Below are positions 27,331-36,724 of a stretch of DNA of 64,000 bases, in pieces. The notes below the pieces were generated by a model. The model saw nothing but the letters and a program-made list of their open reading frames with translations. It was not told the DNA's origin and did no database searches. Every line of letters begins with the position of its first letter. Position 1 is the first letter of the stretch. Position numbers and translations under genes: made by a program. Origin of the DNA: Bacteroidales bacterium (lineage in GTDB: Bacteria > Bacteroidota > Bacteroidia > Bacteroidales > Marinilabiliaceae); NCBI GenBank assembly GCA_024401355.1, contig JAKSLF010000002.1, positions 1 to 64,000 on the forward strand. Direction: 5' to 3'.

Positions 27331-27567
27331 ATGTTCTTAGAAGTTACTAAAGCAGAATATATGGAGGGTTACAAGGTAATGCTCCATTTTAATAATGGTG
27401 AATGTCGCGTAGTCGATCTCTATTCATCACTTAAAGGCGAAGTGTTTGCTCCACTCAAGGATATTGAATATTTCAAGCAGTTCTCCATCAGATTCAATAC
27501 AATAGAATGGGAGAATGGTGCCGACTTCGCCCCCGAGTATCTTTATGAGATAGGTAAAGTAGCATAA
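27331..27567 (+). CDS. DUF2442 protein, partner of DUF4160
   Basis: 78 residues, a normal length for the family. The pattern V-x-K-A-x-x-x-x-x-Y ... L-x-F-x-N-G-E-x-R-x-V-D ... F-A-P-L-K-D ... F-x-x-x-x-F-N-T-I-E-W-E-N-G-A-D-F-A-P-E-Y-L is the standard DUF2442 fold signature, complete to the C-terminus. It is co-transcribed with the DUF4160 gene and followed by an intrinsic terminator, so the pair is a self-contained two-gene unit. Function is unproven; a toxin-antitoxin role is inferred from the family pairing. Confidence 0.85.
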   Translation: MFLEVTKAEYMEGYKVMLHFNNGECRVVDLYSSLKGEVFAPLKDIEYFKQFSIRFNTIEWENGADFAPEYLYEIGKVA

Positions 27568-27586
27568 GTATTATTCACATAACACA

Positions 27587-27619
27587 AAAGGCCCGCACCC
27601 CAAGATGCGAGCCTTTATT
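27587..27619 (+). terminator. Terminator of the DUF4160/DUF2442 unit
   Basis: An AAAGGC-CGCA / TGCG-GCCTTT stem with a small bulge and an 8-base loop, followed by a T-rich stretch, begins 20 bases after the DUF2442 stop codon. Confidence 0.75.
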
Positions 27620-27676
27620 ATGTAACTCTACCCGCTTCGCGGAAAATAAATCAAATTAATCAAATTAATCATATTC

Positions 27677-27695
27677 GGTCGGCATTTCGCCGACC
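27677..27695. terminator. Hairpin at the 3' end of the FISUMP-type gene
   Basis: A perfect 7-bp stem (GGTCGGC / GCCGACC) with a 5-base loop begins 1 base beyond the minus-strand stop codon. The T-run TTTATT lies on its plus-strand side, so it looks stronger as a plus-strand terminator; it may protect the minus-strand cluster from read-through or serve both directions. Confidence 0.55.
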
Positions 27696-27696
27696 T

Positions 27697-28605
27697 TTAT
27701 TCTGCAACAGGACGAACAGATCGACCGTAGTTGCGGCCGTTGAGGTCCGTGCTCACGCGGCTGGAAAAGAAGTACATAAACCATGCGTAGTTCGGGCTGC
27801 CCTCGCTGAGCGATGACGACCAGTAGTAGCCGTACGAGCCAGCGAGGTAGAGGTCGCTGCTGTCGCGGCGGTAACCAGCAGCGGGAAGAAATATCCATTT
27901 GTCTGTATAGCCTGATACTTTACTTGTCACCTTGTAACCACTGACACCATTCTTTGTCGTCCATGTCCATGTGCAATTAGTTCGCAATTCTTCCCATTCG
28001 CTATAGGTTGGCATTCTCCATGATCCGCCCCAGTTGGCGTTGGCGGCATCGTCTGACAACTCAAGGGTTGTCTTGTCATCAGAAAAGCCATCATAGCCAA
28101 AACCGGAAGCTTTTGACGATGTAACGTATTTGGTATAGCCAGTTTCATATTGAGCAGGAATTTCTGGTGTTGCTGCAACTGGGAAACCATCAGCATCAGT
28201 GTGTGCAGGAACTGCAGGAATAGCCTCGGCAGTCATTCGTTTAGCATAATACTTGTAAGTGTCATAGTCATATGAGTCCTTTGTTGTCGTAGTAGTTTCG
28301 CCCCATGCTATATATGAACCATAGTCTTCAGGCTTCTCTGCGCCAATATTTACTGTTGCCCATTTTACAGAGAGTCCAAGGTCAATATAGTCATGGCCGT
28401 TATACTGACCACTTGGCAACTGAGGAGTTGGCTGTGATGGCTGCGCATCAAACACTGGCTTATGGAATGTGATGCTGTCTGGCACATCGCTTGTCATGCT
28501 ATAGACTACCGATCCGTCTTTGCATACATAAAATTGTGCATTAGCCTCTGTGGCCATTGTACCCAAGCCAAGGATGGCGAGGGCTGAAAATATTAATCTC
28601 TTCAT
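27697..28605 (-). CDS. Secreted FISUMP/C-type-lectin-like protein with hypervariable-looking C-terminus
   Basis: 302 residues with a signal peptide (cut after ANAQ). The core has YIDLGLSVKWATVNIGAEKPEDYGSYIAWGE, then WRMPTYSEWEEL, FLPAAGYR, YYWSSS and a final GRNYGRSVRPVAE, the hallmark of the Bacteroidota/Fibrobacter FISUMP (DUF1566-related) family. The C-terminal ~60 residues are rich in Tyr, Ser, Asn and Trp, as in C-type-lectin-fold targets of diversity-generating retroelements. By hand count GC is ~59% over 27701-27890 but ~46% over the next 190 bases, so the 3' end may have been exchanged. It starts 2 bases after the T9SS-sorted protein's stop and is probably translationally coupled. 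The ligand is unknown. Confidence 0.8.
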   Translation of the reverse strand: MKRLIFSALAILGLGTMATEANAQFYVCKDGSVVYSMTSDVPDSITFHKPVFDAQPSQPTPQLPSGQYNGHDYIDLGLSVKWATVNIGAEKPEDYGSYIAWGETTTTTKDSYDYDTYKYYAKRMTAEAIPAVPAHTDADGFPVAATPEIPAQYETGYTKYVTSSKASGFGYDGFSDDKTTLELSDDAANANWGGSWRMPTYSEWEELRTNCTWTWTTKNGVSGYKVTSKVSGYTDKWIFLPAAGYRRDSSDLYLAGSYGYYWSSSLSEGSPNYAWFMYFFSSRVSTDLNGRNYGRSVRPVAE

Positions 28606-28607
28606 TT

Positions 28608-29111
28608 CTATTTCTTTATTAGTTTAACAATTTGTTTGCCTGCTTGCAACAGGTATATGCCTTCTTTGAGTCCCGACATGTTGATGTCAGCATCCTTTGA
28701 CACCATAACGAGGCGACCTTCCATCGAGAAGATATGTACCATCTGCCCCTGCTTGAGACCATTGACATGCACATGGTCGGCCACAGGGTTTGGATAGACG
28801 CTGAACTCTACAGTTTCAACATCCCCGATGGCTGTAGTATTGCCCACCGAGACATTACCATTGCTCTTGGTGAATACTATGTTCGCCATCCCTTCACTTC
28901 GGCTGCCAATCTTTTCACTTGGCAACGACTCGTCATTATATTGTATCACGATGTCACCATTCGCCTCAAAGACGATGCGAGCAATCTTGCTCAACGCCTC
29001 GTTGAAAGTCTGCTCATCGAGTTTCTCAACCTTCAGCCCCTTCAGCGTCTGCGCCCATGCTGCAGAACCTATCAGCAGGACGACAAATAATGTTAATAGT
29101 TTCTGTTTCAT
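28608..29111 (-). CDS. Secreted protein with type IX secretion sorting domain
   Basis: 167 residues from ATG 29111, giving a signal peptide (cut after AWAQ); an ATG six codons earlier is less likely because it overlaps the upstream gene. Residues ~20-95 are an unrecognised domain. The C-terminal ~70 residues are a T9SS type A sorting domain: FSVYPNPVADHVHVNG, then MVHIFSMEGRLV and INMSGLKEGIYLLQ ending KLIKK. It should be exported through the outer membrane and possibly attached to the surface. The gene is sandwiched with 1-base and 2-base gaps between a 127-residue protein and the FISUMP-type protein. It is direct evidence that the organism has, or had, a type IX secretion system. Confidence 0.88.
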   Translation of the reverse strand: MKQKLLTLFVVLLIGSAAWAQTLKGLKVEKLDEQTFNEALSKIARIVFEANGDIVIQYNDESLPSEKIGSRSEGMANIVFTKSNGNVSVGNTTAIGDVETVEFSVYPNPVADHVHVNGLKQGQMVHIFSMEGRLVMVSKDADINMSGLKEGIYLLQAGKQIVKLIKK

Positions 29112-29112
29112 A

Positions 29113-29496
29113 TTATTTGTTTTTGTCATTAATAATTCCGAATAAAATCAATTCTATTTCTTTGATGGCTTTCGCCATTAGTCCTTGCATTTTGCCAATA
29201 CTCTTTTGCGTAGGCGTCCTTGCATCTTTGTTGTATGTGTACTTGAATAAGTCAATCTCAGCTATTTCATGGTTCCTGATTGATCCTAGTTGTTGTCTAT
29301 AGTTATAGCAAGCATTTAGTGCCGATAATTGCCCCATTGTATTCACAAGCTCATCAAATAGTTTGCAGAAAGAAGCTGAACTTGGCTCCATTCTATTGAT
29401 GGGACCAGGATATAATTTGCCCTCCTTCTCTTCTTTCATTTTGTTTAGCAATTCCCTGACCTTGTCAAAAAGTTGCTCTTGGGTCTGTTGTCCCAT
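29113..29496 (-). CDS. Unknown 127-residue cytoplasmic helical protein
   Basis: No signal peptide or membrane segment. The sequence looks alpha-helical, with a charged N-terminus (EQLFDKVRELLNKMKEEKEG), a central ACYNYRQQLGSIRNHEIAEI and a C-terminal KSIGKMQGLMAKAIKEIEL helix. I do not recognise a family. It lies 18 bases after the DUF2971 gene and its TAA stop is one base from the ATG of the T9SS-sorted protein. Tight packing argues that it is real and works with DUF2971, for example as a partner or antitoxin-like protein; that is inference. Confidence 0.7.
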   Translation of the reverse strand: MGQQTQEQLFDKVRELLNKMKEEKEGKLYPGPINRMEPSSASFCKLFDELVNTMGQLSALNACYNYRQQLGSIRNHEIAEIDLFKYTYNKDARTPTQKSIGKMQGLMAKAIKEIELILFGIINDKNK

Positions 29497-29514
29497 AATG
29501 TGTTGTCATTTATG

Positions 29515-30276
29515 TTACTGAAATGGCAATCTCGATTTTTCAACTTCAATCGCTCCCGTCCCATGGTTGTGGTTATATTGATAGATCCAAGCATCTACAA
29601 GTCTTTCCGATTGCATCGTTGCTTTGGGTCCAACAATAATTCTCCTTAAACATTCCATTGGTATAGGAATGTTTATGAATGGAGTAATGCCTACTCCTGA
29701 TGGTCGAGTCTTGAACTGCTCAGAGAACTTTATTATTCTCCATTCGTTCTCATATTCGAAGGCGTTGTTTTTCAACGCTATTGCTTCAATAGCATATTGG
29801 TGAAACAATCGCATATCCCATGGCCCTTGTGGATTTGCTGGTTTGCAGAATTCTTTTTCTAATGCTATAAACTTCTCAGTCTTTTGATACAGGCATCTTC
29901 TTATGCTGATTCTCTGATCTATGTTGTTGTTTTCAACAATCTCGAAATGTTTGCATAATTGTTGAGACGCAAACTCAAGGCACACTCCTCTCCCGTTATC
30001 CCCATACATATTCCACATCGGAATATTTTCCTGTGGATATGATAGAGATATTATAAATGGCTTCCCATAGCCAGCAAAAGAGTGCAACCCTTTATGAACT
30101 ATATCTTTGTTCTGTATATAGTTTAAATATTCAGTTGTGTCATTCAATGATTCTACACCACTTGCTGAAAAATTCAATACATGTTTTTCTTTTTCATTTA
30201 TGCCGTCCCAATTCTGCAAATAAGTTAATGTTTGCAGAGATGTATAATGATATAATGTTTCTGGAATAGTTTCCAT
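29515..30276 (-). CDS. DUF2971 family protein, possible defence-related enzyme
   Basis: 253 residues. The family pattern is complete: LYHYTSLQTL (9-18), SLNDTTEY (~43-50), FIISLSY (~74-80), MWNMYGDNGRGVCLEF (~87-102), and FEYENEWRIIKF (~193-204). DUF2971 proteins are cytoplasmic, of unknown biochemical activity, scattered across genomes in accessory regions and often beside defence genes. The start is preceded by a perfect Shine-Dalgarno at 7-base spacing, rare in this phylum, which hints at acquired DNA or strong translation. It heads a four-gene minus-strand cluster. The first ATG is chosen for the SD and the conserved N-terminus. Confidence 0.85.
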   Translation of the reverse strand: METIPETLYHYTSLQTLTYLQNWDGINEKEKHVLNFSASGVESLNDTTEYLNYIQNKDIVHKGLHSFAGYGKPFIISLSYPQENIPMWNMYGDNGRGVCLEFASQQLCKHFEIVENNNIDQRISIRRCLYQKTEKFIALEKEFCKPANPQGPWDMRLFHQYAIEAIALKNNAFEYENEWRIIKFSEQFKTRPSGVGITPFINIPIPMECLRRIIVGPKATMQSERLVDAWIYQYNHNHGTGAIEVEKSRLPFQ

Positions 30277-30283
30277 ACTTTTT

Positions 30284-30289
30284 CCTCCT
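30284..30289 (-). promoter_or_regulatory. Unusually strong Shine-Dalgarno for the DUF2971 gene
   Basis: AGGAGG on the minus strand, with a 7-base spacer to the ATG at 30276. Almost no other gene in the window has such a site, as expected for Bacteroidota, where ribosomes seldom use SD pairing. Confidence 0.7.
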
Positions 30290-30344
30290 CGCCAGCCAAC
30301 TCCAACCTATAAACCAGCATTTTTCAATAACCCTCCTAACACCT

Positions 30345-30710
30345 CTACACACAAAAAAAACGTGGAGTCATTCTCTGACTGTCCACGTTCCGAGGTCGTA
30401 GGAAAAACCTTTTACAGTTGACAGATACAGAGAGACATCCACGCTGATAAGTATATATGTTCTCCTCTTGGTGTACCACGAGCATAAATGCCCATAGCAC
30501 ACCCTCAGGAGGTATATACCTTCCCGTGGCGTCTATCTCTACCTTGCCTATTGACTGTAAAATCCAAAATTTCCTACGTTTCAGAACGTCAACCGACAGG
30601 CGAATCATAGCGCCATTCTTATGTATAAAGCATACTCCCACACCCACACCGCTCCTTCGAGCTATGCCCTCAGCGTGGAGGTACAATGCAATATTACGAC
30701 TTTTTTCCAT
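30345..30710 (-). CDS. Doubtful 121-residue ORF upstream of the DUF2971 cluster
   Basis: An open frame starting MEKSRNIALYLHAEGIARRS, with a mixed hydrophobic core (GVGVCFIHKNGAMIRLSVD, then IPPEGVLWAFMLVVHQEE) and a basic tail. I recognise no family. Its last ~10 codons run through an intrinsic terminator, and an overlapping plus-strand frame is also open, so chance is possible. In favour: the terminator shows that something is transcribed leftward here, and no other ORF explains it. No TAnnTTTG promoter was found upstream. Outside this frame, 30711-30912 holds nothing I can identify. Confidence 0.35.
   Translation of the reverse strand: MEKSRNIALYLHAEGIARRSGVGVGVCFIHKNGAMIRLSVDVLKRRKFWILQSIGKVEIDATGRYIPPEGVLWAFMLVVHQEENIYTYQRGCLSVSVNCKRFFLRPRNVDSQRMTPRFFCV
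30359..30389 (-). terminator. Minus-strand intrinsic terminator
   Basis: AACGTGGA and TCCACGTT pair around GTCA-TTCTC-TGAC, which itself pairs, giving a ~12-bp stem with a 2-base bulge. On the minus strand it is followed by a run of eight T. It ends an unidentified leftward transcript before the DUF2971 cluster. Confidence 0.8.
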
Positions 30711-30912
30711 AATTGTTCCTATTATTCTGCATATTTTACCAATTCCATACTACAATCATCATCATGCCATACCTCTATTTTGATATCGAAACACGTACTC
30801 TCGTCCTATCCACATGCTACCCATAACCTTCTCTCTCCGCCTACATTCCACTTTTAATGCCACATAAACCCTTTTTAAGCCTCACCGCTACGCATCGAAC
30901 CAAAAATCTTAC

Positions 30913-30920
30913 TATCTTTG
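30913..30920 (+). promoter_or_regulatory. -7 promoter element of metG
   Basis: TATCTTTG, a full -7 match, 44 bases before the metG start codon; a start site near 30927 would give a ~38-base leader. No clear -33 TTTG. Confidence 0.65.
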
Positions 30921-30964
30921 CACGTTAATTACATTCTACAACATAAAGATTAAAGGAGTAGTAA

Positions 30965-33046
30965 ATGAGCGAAGAGAAGAAATATAAGAGAACACTCGTG
31001 ACTTCGGCCCTGCCATACGCAAATGGTCCAGTGCACATCGGTCACCTCGCTGGCGTATATGTGCCAGCCGACATTTATGTACGCTACCTCCGTCTGAAAG
31101 GAGAAGATGTCCTGTTCATCGGCGGTTCTGACGAACATGGTGTGCCTGTTACAATCCGAGCCCGCAAAGAAGGTATCACAGTTCAGGATGTGGTTGACCG
31201 TTATCACTATCTAATCAAAGATTCTTTTGAGAAATTTGGTATCTCATTTGATATATATAGTCGTACAACTAGCGACACCCATCATAAGTTCGCAAGTGAT
31301 TTCTTCCGCAAACTCTACGATGACGGCAAGTTTATAGAACAGGTTTCAGAGCAGTTCTATGACGAGGAAACTAAAGAATTCCTTACTGACCGTAATATCC
31401 GCGGTGAATGTCCTCGTTGCCATTCACTTGGCGCTTATGGCGACCAGTGCGAGAAATGCGGAGCAACACTTTCTCCTGATGAACTTATCAATCCATATAA
31501 TGCTGTAAACGGCAATCCTTTGGTCAAGAAAGAGACCAAGCACTGGTATCTTCCACTCGATCAGCATGAGGAATGGCTGCGCAAATGGATTCTTGAAGAT
31601 CATGAGGAATGGCGCCCTAATGTCTATGGACAGTGCAAGAGCTGGCTCGATGGTGGCTTGAAACCTCGTGCAGTAACACGAGACCTTGACTGGGGTATTC
31701 CTGTGCCTGTTGAAGGCGCTGAGGGTAAGGTGCTCTACGTATGGTTTGATGCTCCTATCGGCTACATTTCTAATACAAAAGAGCTGTGTGATGCTCACCC
31801 AGAGCTTGGTTCATGGGAGAAGTGGTGGCAAGACAATGATACCCGCATGATTCACTTTATCGGTAAGGATAATATTGTATTCCATTGCATTGTTTTCCCT
31901 GCCATGCTGAAGGCTCATGGAGACTACATTCTTCCTGACAATGTCCCTTCTAACGAATTCCTTAATCTTGAAGGTGACAAAATCTCGACTTCGCGCAACT
32001 GGGCTATATGGCTTAACGAATATCTCGTTGATTTCCCTGGCAAGCAGGACGTGCTCCGCTACGTGCTTACAGCCAACGCACCAGAGACAAAGGATAACGA
32101 CTTTACTTGGAAGGACTTTCAGGCACGCAACAATAACGAACTCGTAGCAATATTCGGCAACTTTATAAACCGTGCAATTGTACTTACTCACAAGTACTTC
32201 GGTGGCAAATTGCCTAAGCGAGGCCAGTTGCAGGACATTGACAACGCAGCTATCAACGAGTTCGCCGAAGTCAAGAAGCAGGTCGAAAGCTATCTCGATG
32301 TTTTCCGTTTCCGCGACGCACAGAAAGAGGCTATGAACCTTGCACGCATAGGCAACAAATACCTCGCCGACACCGAACCTTGGAAGGTTGCAAAGACCGA
32401 TATTGACCGAGTTGCGACGATACTCAACATATCACTCCAGATTGCTGCCAACCTGGCAATTGCTTTCGAGCCATTCCTTCCATTTAGTGCGGCCAAACTT
32501 CGTTCTATGCTCAATATGTGCGATGTGAAGTGGGAAGTACTCGGTTCTATCGACATCCTGGAAGAAGGTCACGAAATAAAGCCTGCCGAACTTCTCTTCG
32601 AGAAGATTGAAGATGCAGTTATCGATGGCCAGCTCAATCGCCTTGCGGAAATCAAAAAGGCAAATGAAGAGGCTAAAAAGGCAGAAGAGGAGGCTAACTG
32701 GAAACCAGAAGAAGTTGGCGCACCTGTTGATTTCGAAACTTTCGAAAAACTCGACATACGTTGCGGCAAGATTCTCGATTGCCAGAAGGTTCCTAAGGCA
32801 GATAAGTTGCTCCAGTTCAAGATTGATGACGGTATGGGCGGACGAACTATCGTCAGCGGTATTGCCGCTTACTACAAGCCAGAAGACCTCATCGGCATGG
32901 AGGTATGCTTCATTGCCAACTTCCCTCCACGCAAGCTGAAGGGTGTTGAAAGCCAGGGCATGATTCTCTCGGCTGTCGACAAGGATGGCAAATTGGTTGT
33001 GATTTCACCAAGCAAGGACGTCGCTCCTGGAAGCAAGGTAGGATAA
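30965..33046 (+). CDS. metG: Methionyl-tRNA synthetase
   Basis: 693 residues, the long bacterial form. It charges tRNA-Met, essential for translation. Class I motifs: HIGH-type VHIGHLAG (~18-25) and a KMSKS-type loop DKISTSRNW (~338-346, Ser/Thr variant). A knuckle with paired Cys ([18 protein letters not shown], ~145-162) binds zinc. Residues ~590-693 are the C-terminal EMAPII/CsaA-type tRNA-binding domain ([12 protein letters not shown] ... [10 protein letters not shown]) preceded by a Lys/Glu-rich linker. It has its own promoter and a strong terminator; single-gene unit. Confidence 0.97.
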   Translation: MSEEKKYKRTLVTSALPYANGPVHIGHLAGVYVPADIYVRYLRLKGEDVLFIGGSDEHGVPVTIRARKEGITVQDVVDRYHYLIKDSFEKFGISFDIYSRTTSDTHHKFASDFFRKLYDDGKFIEQVSEQFYDEETKEFLTDRNIRGECPRCHSLGAYGDQCEKCGATLSPDELINPYNAVNGNPLVKKETKHWYLPLDQHEEWLRKWILEDHEEWRPNVYGQCKSWLDGGLKPRAVTRDLDWGIPVPVEGAEGKVLYVWFDAPIGYISNTKELCDAHPELGSWEKWWQDNDTRMIHFIGKDNIVFHCIVFPAMLKAHGDYILPDNVPSNEFLNLEGDKISTSRNWAIWLNEYLVDFPGKQDVLRYVLTANAPETKDNDFTWKDFQARNNNELVAIFGNFINRAIVLTHKYFGGKLPKRGQLQDIDNAAINEFAEVKKQVESYLDVFRFRDAQKEAMNLARIGNKYLADTEPWKVAKTDIDRVATILNISLQIAANLAIAFEPFLPFSAAKLRSMLNMCDVKWEVLGSIDILEEGHEIKPAELLFEKIEDAVIDGQLNRLAEIKKANEEAKKAEEEANWKPEEVGAPVDFETFEKLDIRCGKILDCQKVPKADKLLQFKIDDGMGGRTIVSGIAAYYKPEDLIGMEVCFIANFPPRKLKGVESQGMILSAVDKDGKLVVISPSKDVAPGSKVG

Positions 33047-33062
33047 CACACAACATAAAAAT

Positions 33063-33096
33063 AGAAAGGAGAACGCCATCAGACGTTCTCCTTTCT
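33063..33096. terminator. Bidirectional terminator between metG and the GH3 gene
   Basis: A perfect 13-bp stem (AGAAAGGAGAACG / CGTTCTCCTTTCT) with an 8-base loop, AAAAAT on the left and TTATTTT on the right. It serves both convergent genes. Confidence 0.9.
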
Positions 33097-33117
33097 TATT
33101 TTAACTGTTACTAATAA

Positions 33118-35487
33118 TTACTTCCAGTCTACTGACTTTAGAACGTCAGATACCTTAACGGTAGTCGCCTGAACGTTTACGTCTGCTGTAGAACGAATAT
33201 CACGGCTTGATGCTCCGATATTGATCTTGTATGTGCCTTCGTCAACAACCCATGAAGATGAAGCTTCGTCAAATGAAGCAAGGTCTTCAACAGCAATTGT
33301 CATCTTAACTGTTTCAGTCTCGCCTGCAGCAAGTTCCTTTGTCTTGGCGTATGCCTTGAGTTCCTGAGCTGGCTTCTCAAGGTTACCCTGTGGAGCAGCT
33401 ACGTAGAGTTCGACTACTTCCTTACCAGCTACAGCACCAGCATTCTTAACGTCAACAGATACGGTGATGTTCTTGCCGTCATTCTCAACCTTAGCGTTGC
33501 TATATTCAAATGTTGTGTAAGAAAGACCATAACCAAATGGATAGCTTACTGCAAGATTCTGCTTGTCAAACCAACGGTAACCAAGCCAGATGCCCTCCTT
33601 GTGATTTGTGTAGTCGTATGTCTCAACCAATTCAGTCTTTTCTTCCTGGCTACCACCAATGAATACAGACAAGTCGAGCTTGAAGTTCTCAGCACGTGGG
33701 AAGTTTTCGCTTGACTTGTGATCCACGAATGAATTTGGCCATGTCATAGTCAACTTGCCCGAAGGAGATACCTTACCACTCAATACATCGGCTACAGAAT
33801 TGCCACCTTCCTGACCTGCCTGCCATGCAAGAAGAACTGCGTCTGGAGTATTCTTCCATGACTGGGTTTCAATAACACCACCAATGTTAAGAACAACAAC
33901 CACTTTCTTGCCGGCTGCATGATAAGCCTTACTTACTGCATTGACAAGAGCAAGTTCCTCAGATGTGAGGTTGAAGTTGGCAATAGTACGATCAAGGAAT
34001 TCACCTGATATACGGCCTATAGTAATGATTGCCGCGTCATTAGCCTTTACTGCCGATGCAAGCTCTGATGCTGAAGGAACGAGTTCTGCAGGAAGACTTG
34101 ATGGAAGGAAGTCATTAAGGTCAATAGTGTTGTTCTCCTTGTTCTTTGCAGCACGTGCCTGACGCTCTTCCTCAAGTTTCTGCTGATATGCTTCATATAC
34201 ACTCTTCACATTCTCATCAACAGCATAACCCGCATTGCTCAAACCCTCAAGAAGAGATACTGTATATGCACGGTTTACATTGCCCGAACCTGTACCACCA
34301 GCTATAAACTGATAAGATGTCAGACCATAAACTGCCAAATTCTTAACCTCTGCAGCAAGTGGCAATGTGTTTTCTTTGTTCTCAAGAAGCACCATACCCT
34401 CAACCGCACTCTGGCGAGTTACTGCAGCATGAGCTGTAAGATCTGGCTTGTTGCTATACTGATAGCCATTGAAACGTGGTGTACGAACAATAAGTTCAAG
34501 GATTCGCTTAACGTTGCGGTCAAGGTCTGCTACATTGAGAGTACCATTGTTGACACCATCGACGATTTGCTTATACTGCATTGGCTTGCCTGGCTGAAGC
34601 ATATCATTGCCAGCATGCATCTGGGCAACGGCATCTTTACCACCAAACCAGTCTGTCATAACTGTACCCTTGTAACCCCAGTCGCCACGAAGTACATCTT
34701 CGAGAAGTTCTTTGTTCTCCGATGTGTAGACGTCATTGACATAGTTATAGGATGTCATCACAGTCCATGGGTCTGATTCCTTGACAGCTATCTCAAATCC
34801 CTTAAGATAGAGTTCACGTATAGCACGAGTCTCGATTATTGAGTTGACACCCGTACGGTTTGTCTCCTGGCTGTTTGCCATGAAGTGCTTTATGCTTGTA
34901 CCTACATTCTGGCTTTGGATACCACGAACGTATGCTGCCGCAGTCTTACCAGAGATGATAGGGTCTTCTGAGTAATATTCGAAGTTTCGACCGTTAAGTG
35001 GATTACGGTGAATGTTAAGTGCTGGAGCCAGCAAAACGTCGGCACCATACTCTAGTACTTCATTACCGATGCTCTTACCTACCTCTTCTACAAGCTCCTG
35101 GTTCCATGTGCTTGCAAGCAATGTTCCTATAGGGAAGTGTGTACAATAGTATGTCTGCTCGTCACCTTCGCGAGTTGGATTAATACGAAGACCAGCAGGA
35201 CCATCGGCCAATACGATTGCAGGAATACCAAGTCGAGGAATCGCATGAGTCGATCCAGCGGCTCCAGGCACAAGCTCTGCCTGCGAACCAACTGTGGCAC
35301 TTAAACTGTCGCCACCATTATCCATTCCTACTCCAACTACAAGAAGAGCTTTCTCTTCAAGTGTCATTGCGGCAACTATCTCATCAATATTGTCCGCACG
35401 AAGTTTCAACTCTGATGGTCCGCACGATGCCACCAATGAAGCCATGGCAACGGACATTGTTGAAGCCAATATTAATTCCTTTTTCAT
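33118..35487 (-). CDS. GH3 beta-glucosidase-type enzyme, lipoprotein
   Basis: 789 residues. Signal peptide with lipobox LVASC. The GH3 N-terminal TIM barrel includes LADGPAGLRI (~96), RNPLNGRNFEYYSEDP (~158), KHFMANSQETNR (~195) and the nucleophile Asp in VMTDWFGG (~278). The alpha/beta sandwich and a C-terminal fibronectin III-like domain (AGKEVVELYVAAP) follow. It probably releases glucose or xylose from oligosaccharides in the periplasm; exact specificity cannot be told. It is the last gene of a three-gene unit after two CE1-type esterases, with 25 bases between, so the unit likely acts on ester-decorated oligosaccharides. Confidence 0.93.
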   Translation of the reverse strand: MKKELILASTMSVAMASLVASCGPSELKLRADNIDEIVAAMTLEEKALLVVGVGMDNGGDSLSATVGSQAELVPGAAGSTHAIPRLGIPAIVLADGPAGLRINPTREGDEQTYYCTHFPIGTLLASTWNQELVEEVGKSIGNEVLEYGADVLLAPALNIHRNPLNGRNFEYYSEDPIISGKTAAAYVRGIQSQNVGTSIKHFMANSQETNRTGVNSIIETRAIRELYLKGFEIAVKESDPWTVMTSYNYVNDVYTSENKELLEDVLRGDWGYKGTVMTDWFGGKDAVAQMHAGNDMLQPGKPMQYKQIVDGVNNGTLNVADLDRNVKRILELIVRTPRFNGYQYSNKPDLTAHAAVTRQSAVEGMVLLENKENTLPLAAEVKNLAVYGLTSYQFIAGGTGSGNVNRAYTVSLLEGLSNAGYAVDENVKSVYEAYQQKLEEERQARAAKNKENNTIDLNDFLPSSLPAELVPSASELASAVKANDAAIITIGRISGEFLDRTIANFNLTSEELALVNAVSKAYHAAGKKVVVVLNIGGVIETQSWKNTPDAVLLAWQAGQEGGNSVADVLSGKVSPSGKLTMTWPNSFVDHKSSENFPRAENFKLDLSVFIGGSQEEKTELVETYDYTNHKEGIWLGYRWFDKQNLAVSYPFGYGLSYTTFEYSNAKVENDGKNITVSVDVKNAGAVAGKEVVELYVAAPQGNLEKPAQELKAYAKTKELAAGETETVKMTIAVEDLASFDEASSSWVVDEGTYKINIGASSRDIRSTADVNVQATTVKVSDVLKSVDWK

Positions 35488-35512
35488 TATTTATAAGTAT
35501 TTAGAATATATT

Positions 35513-36721
<1,209 letters not shown>

Positions 36722-36724
36722 TTA

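Noticed and set aside
27697..28605. Complete diversity-generating retroelement
   Set aside because: Only a possible target protein is present; there is no reverse transcriptase, accessory gene or template repeat in the window.
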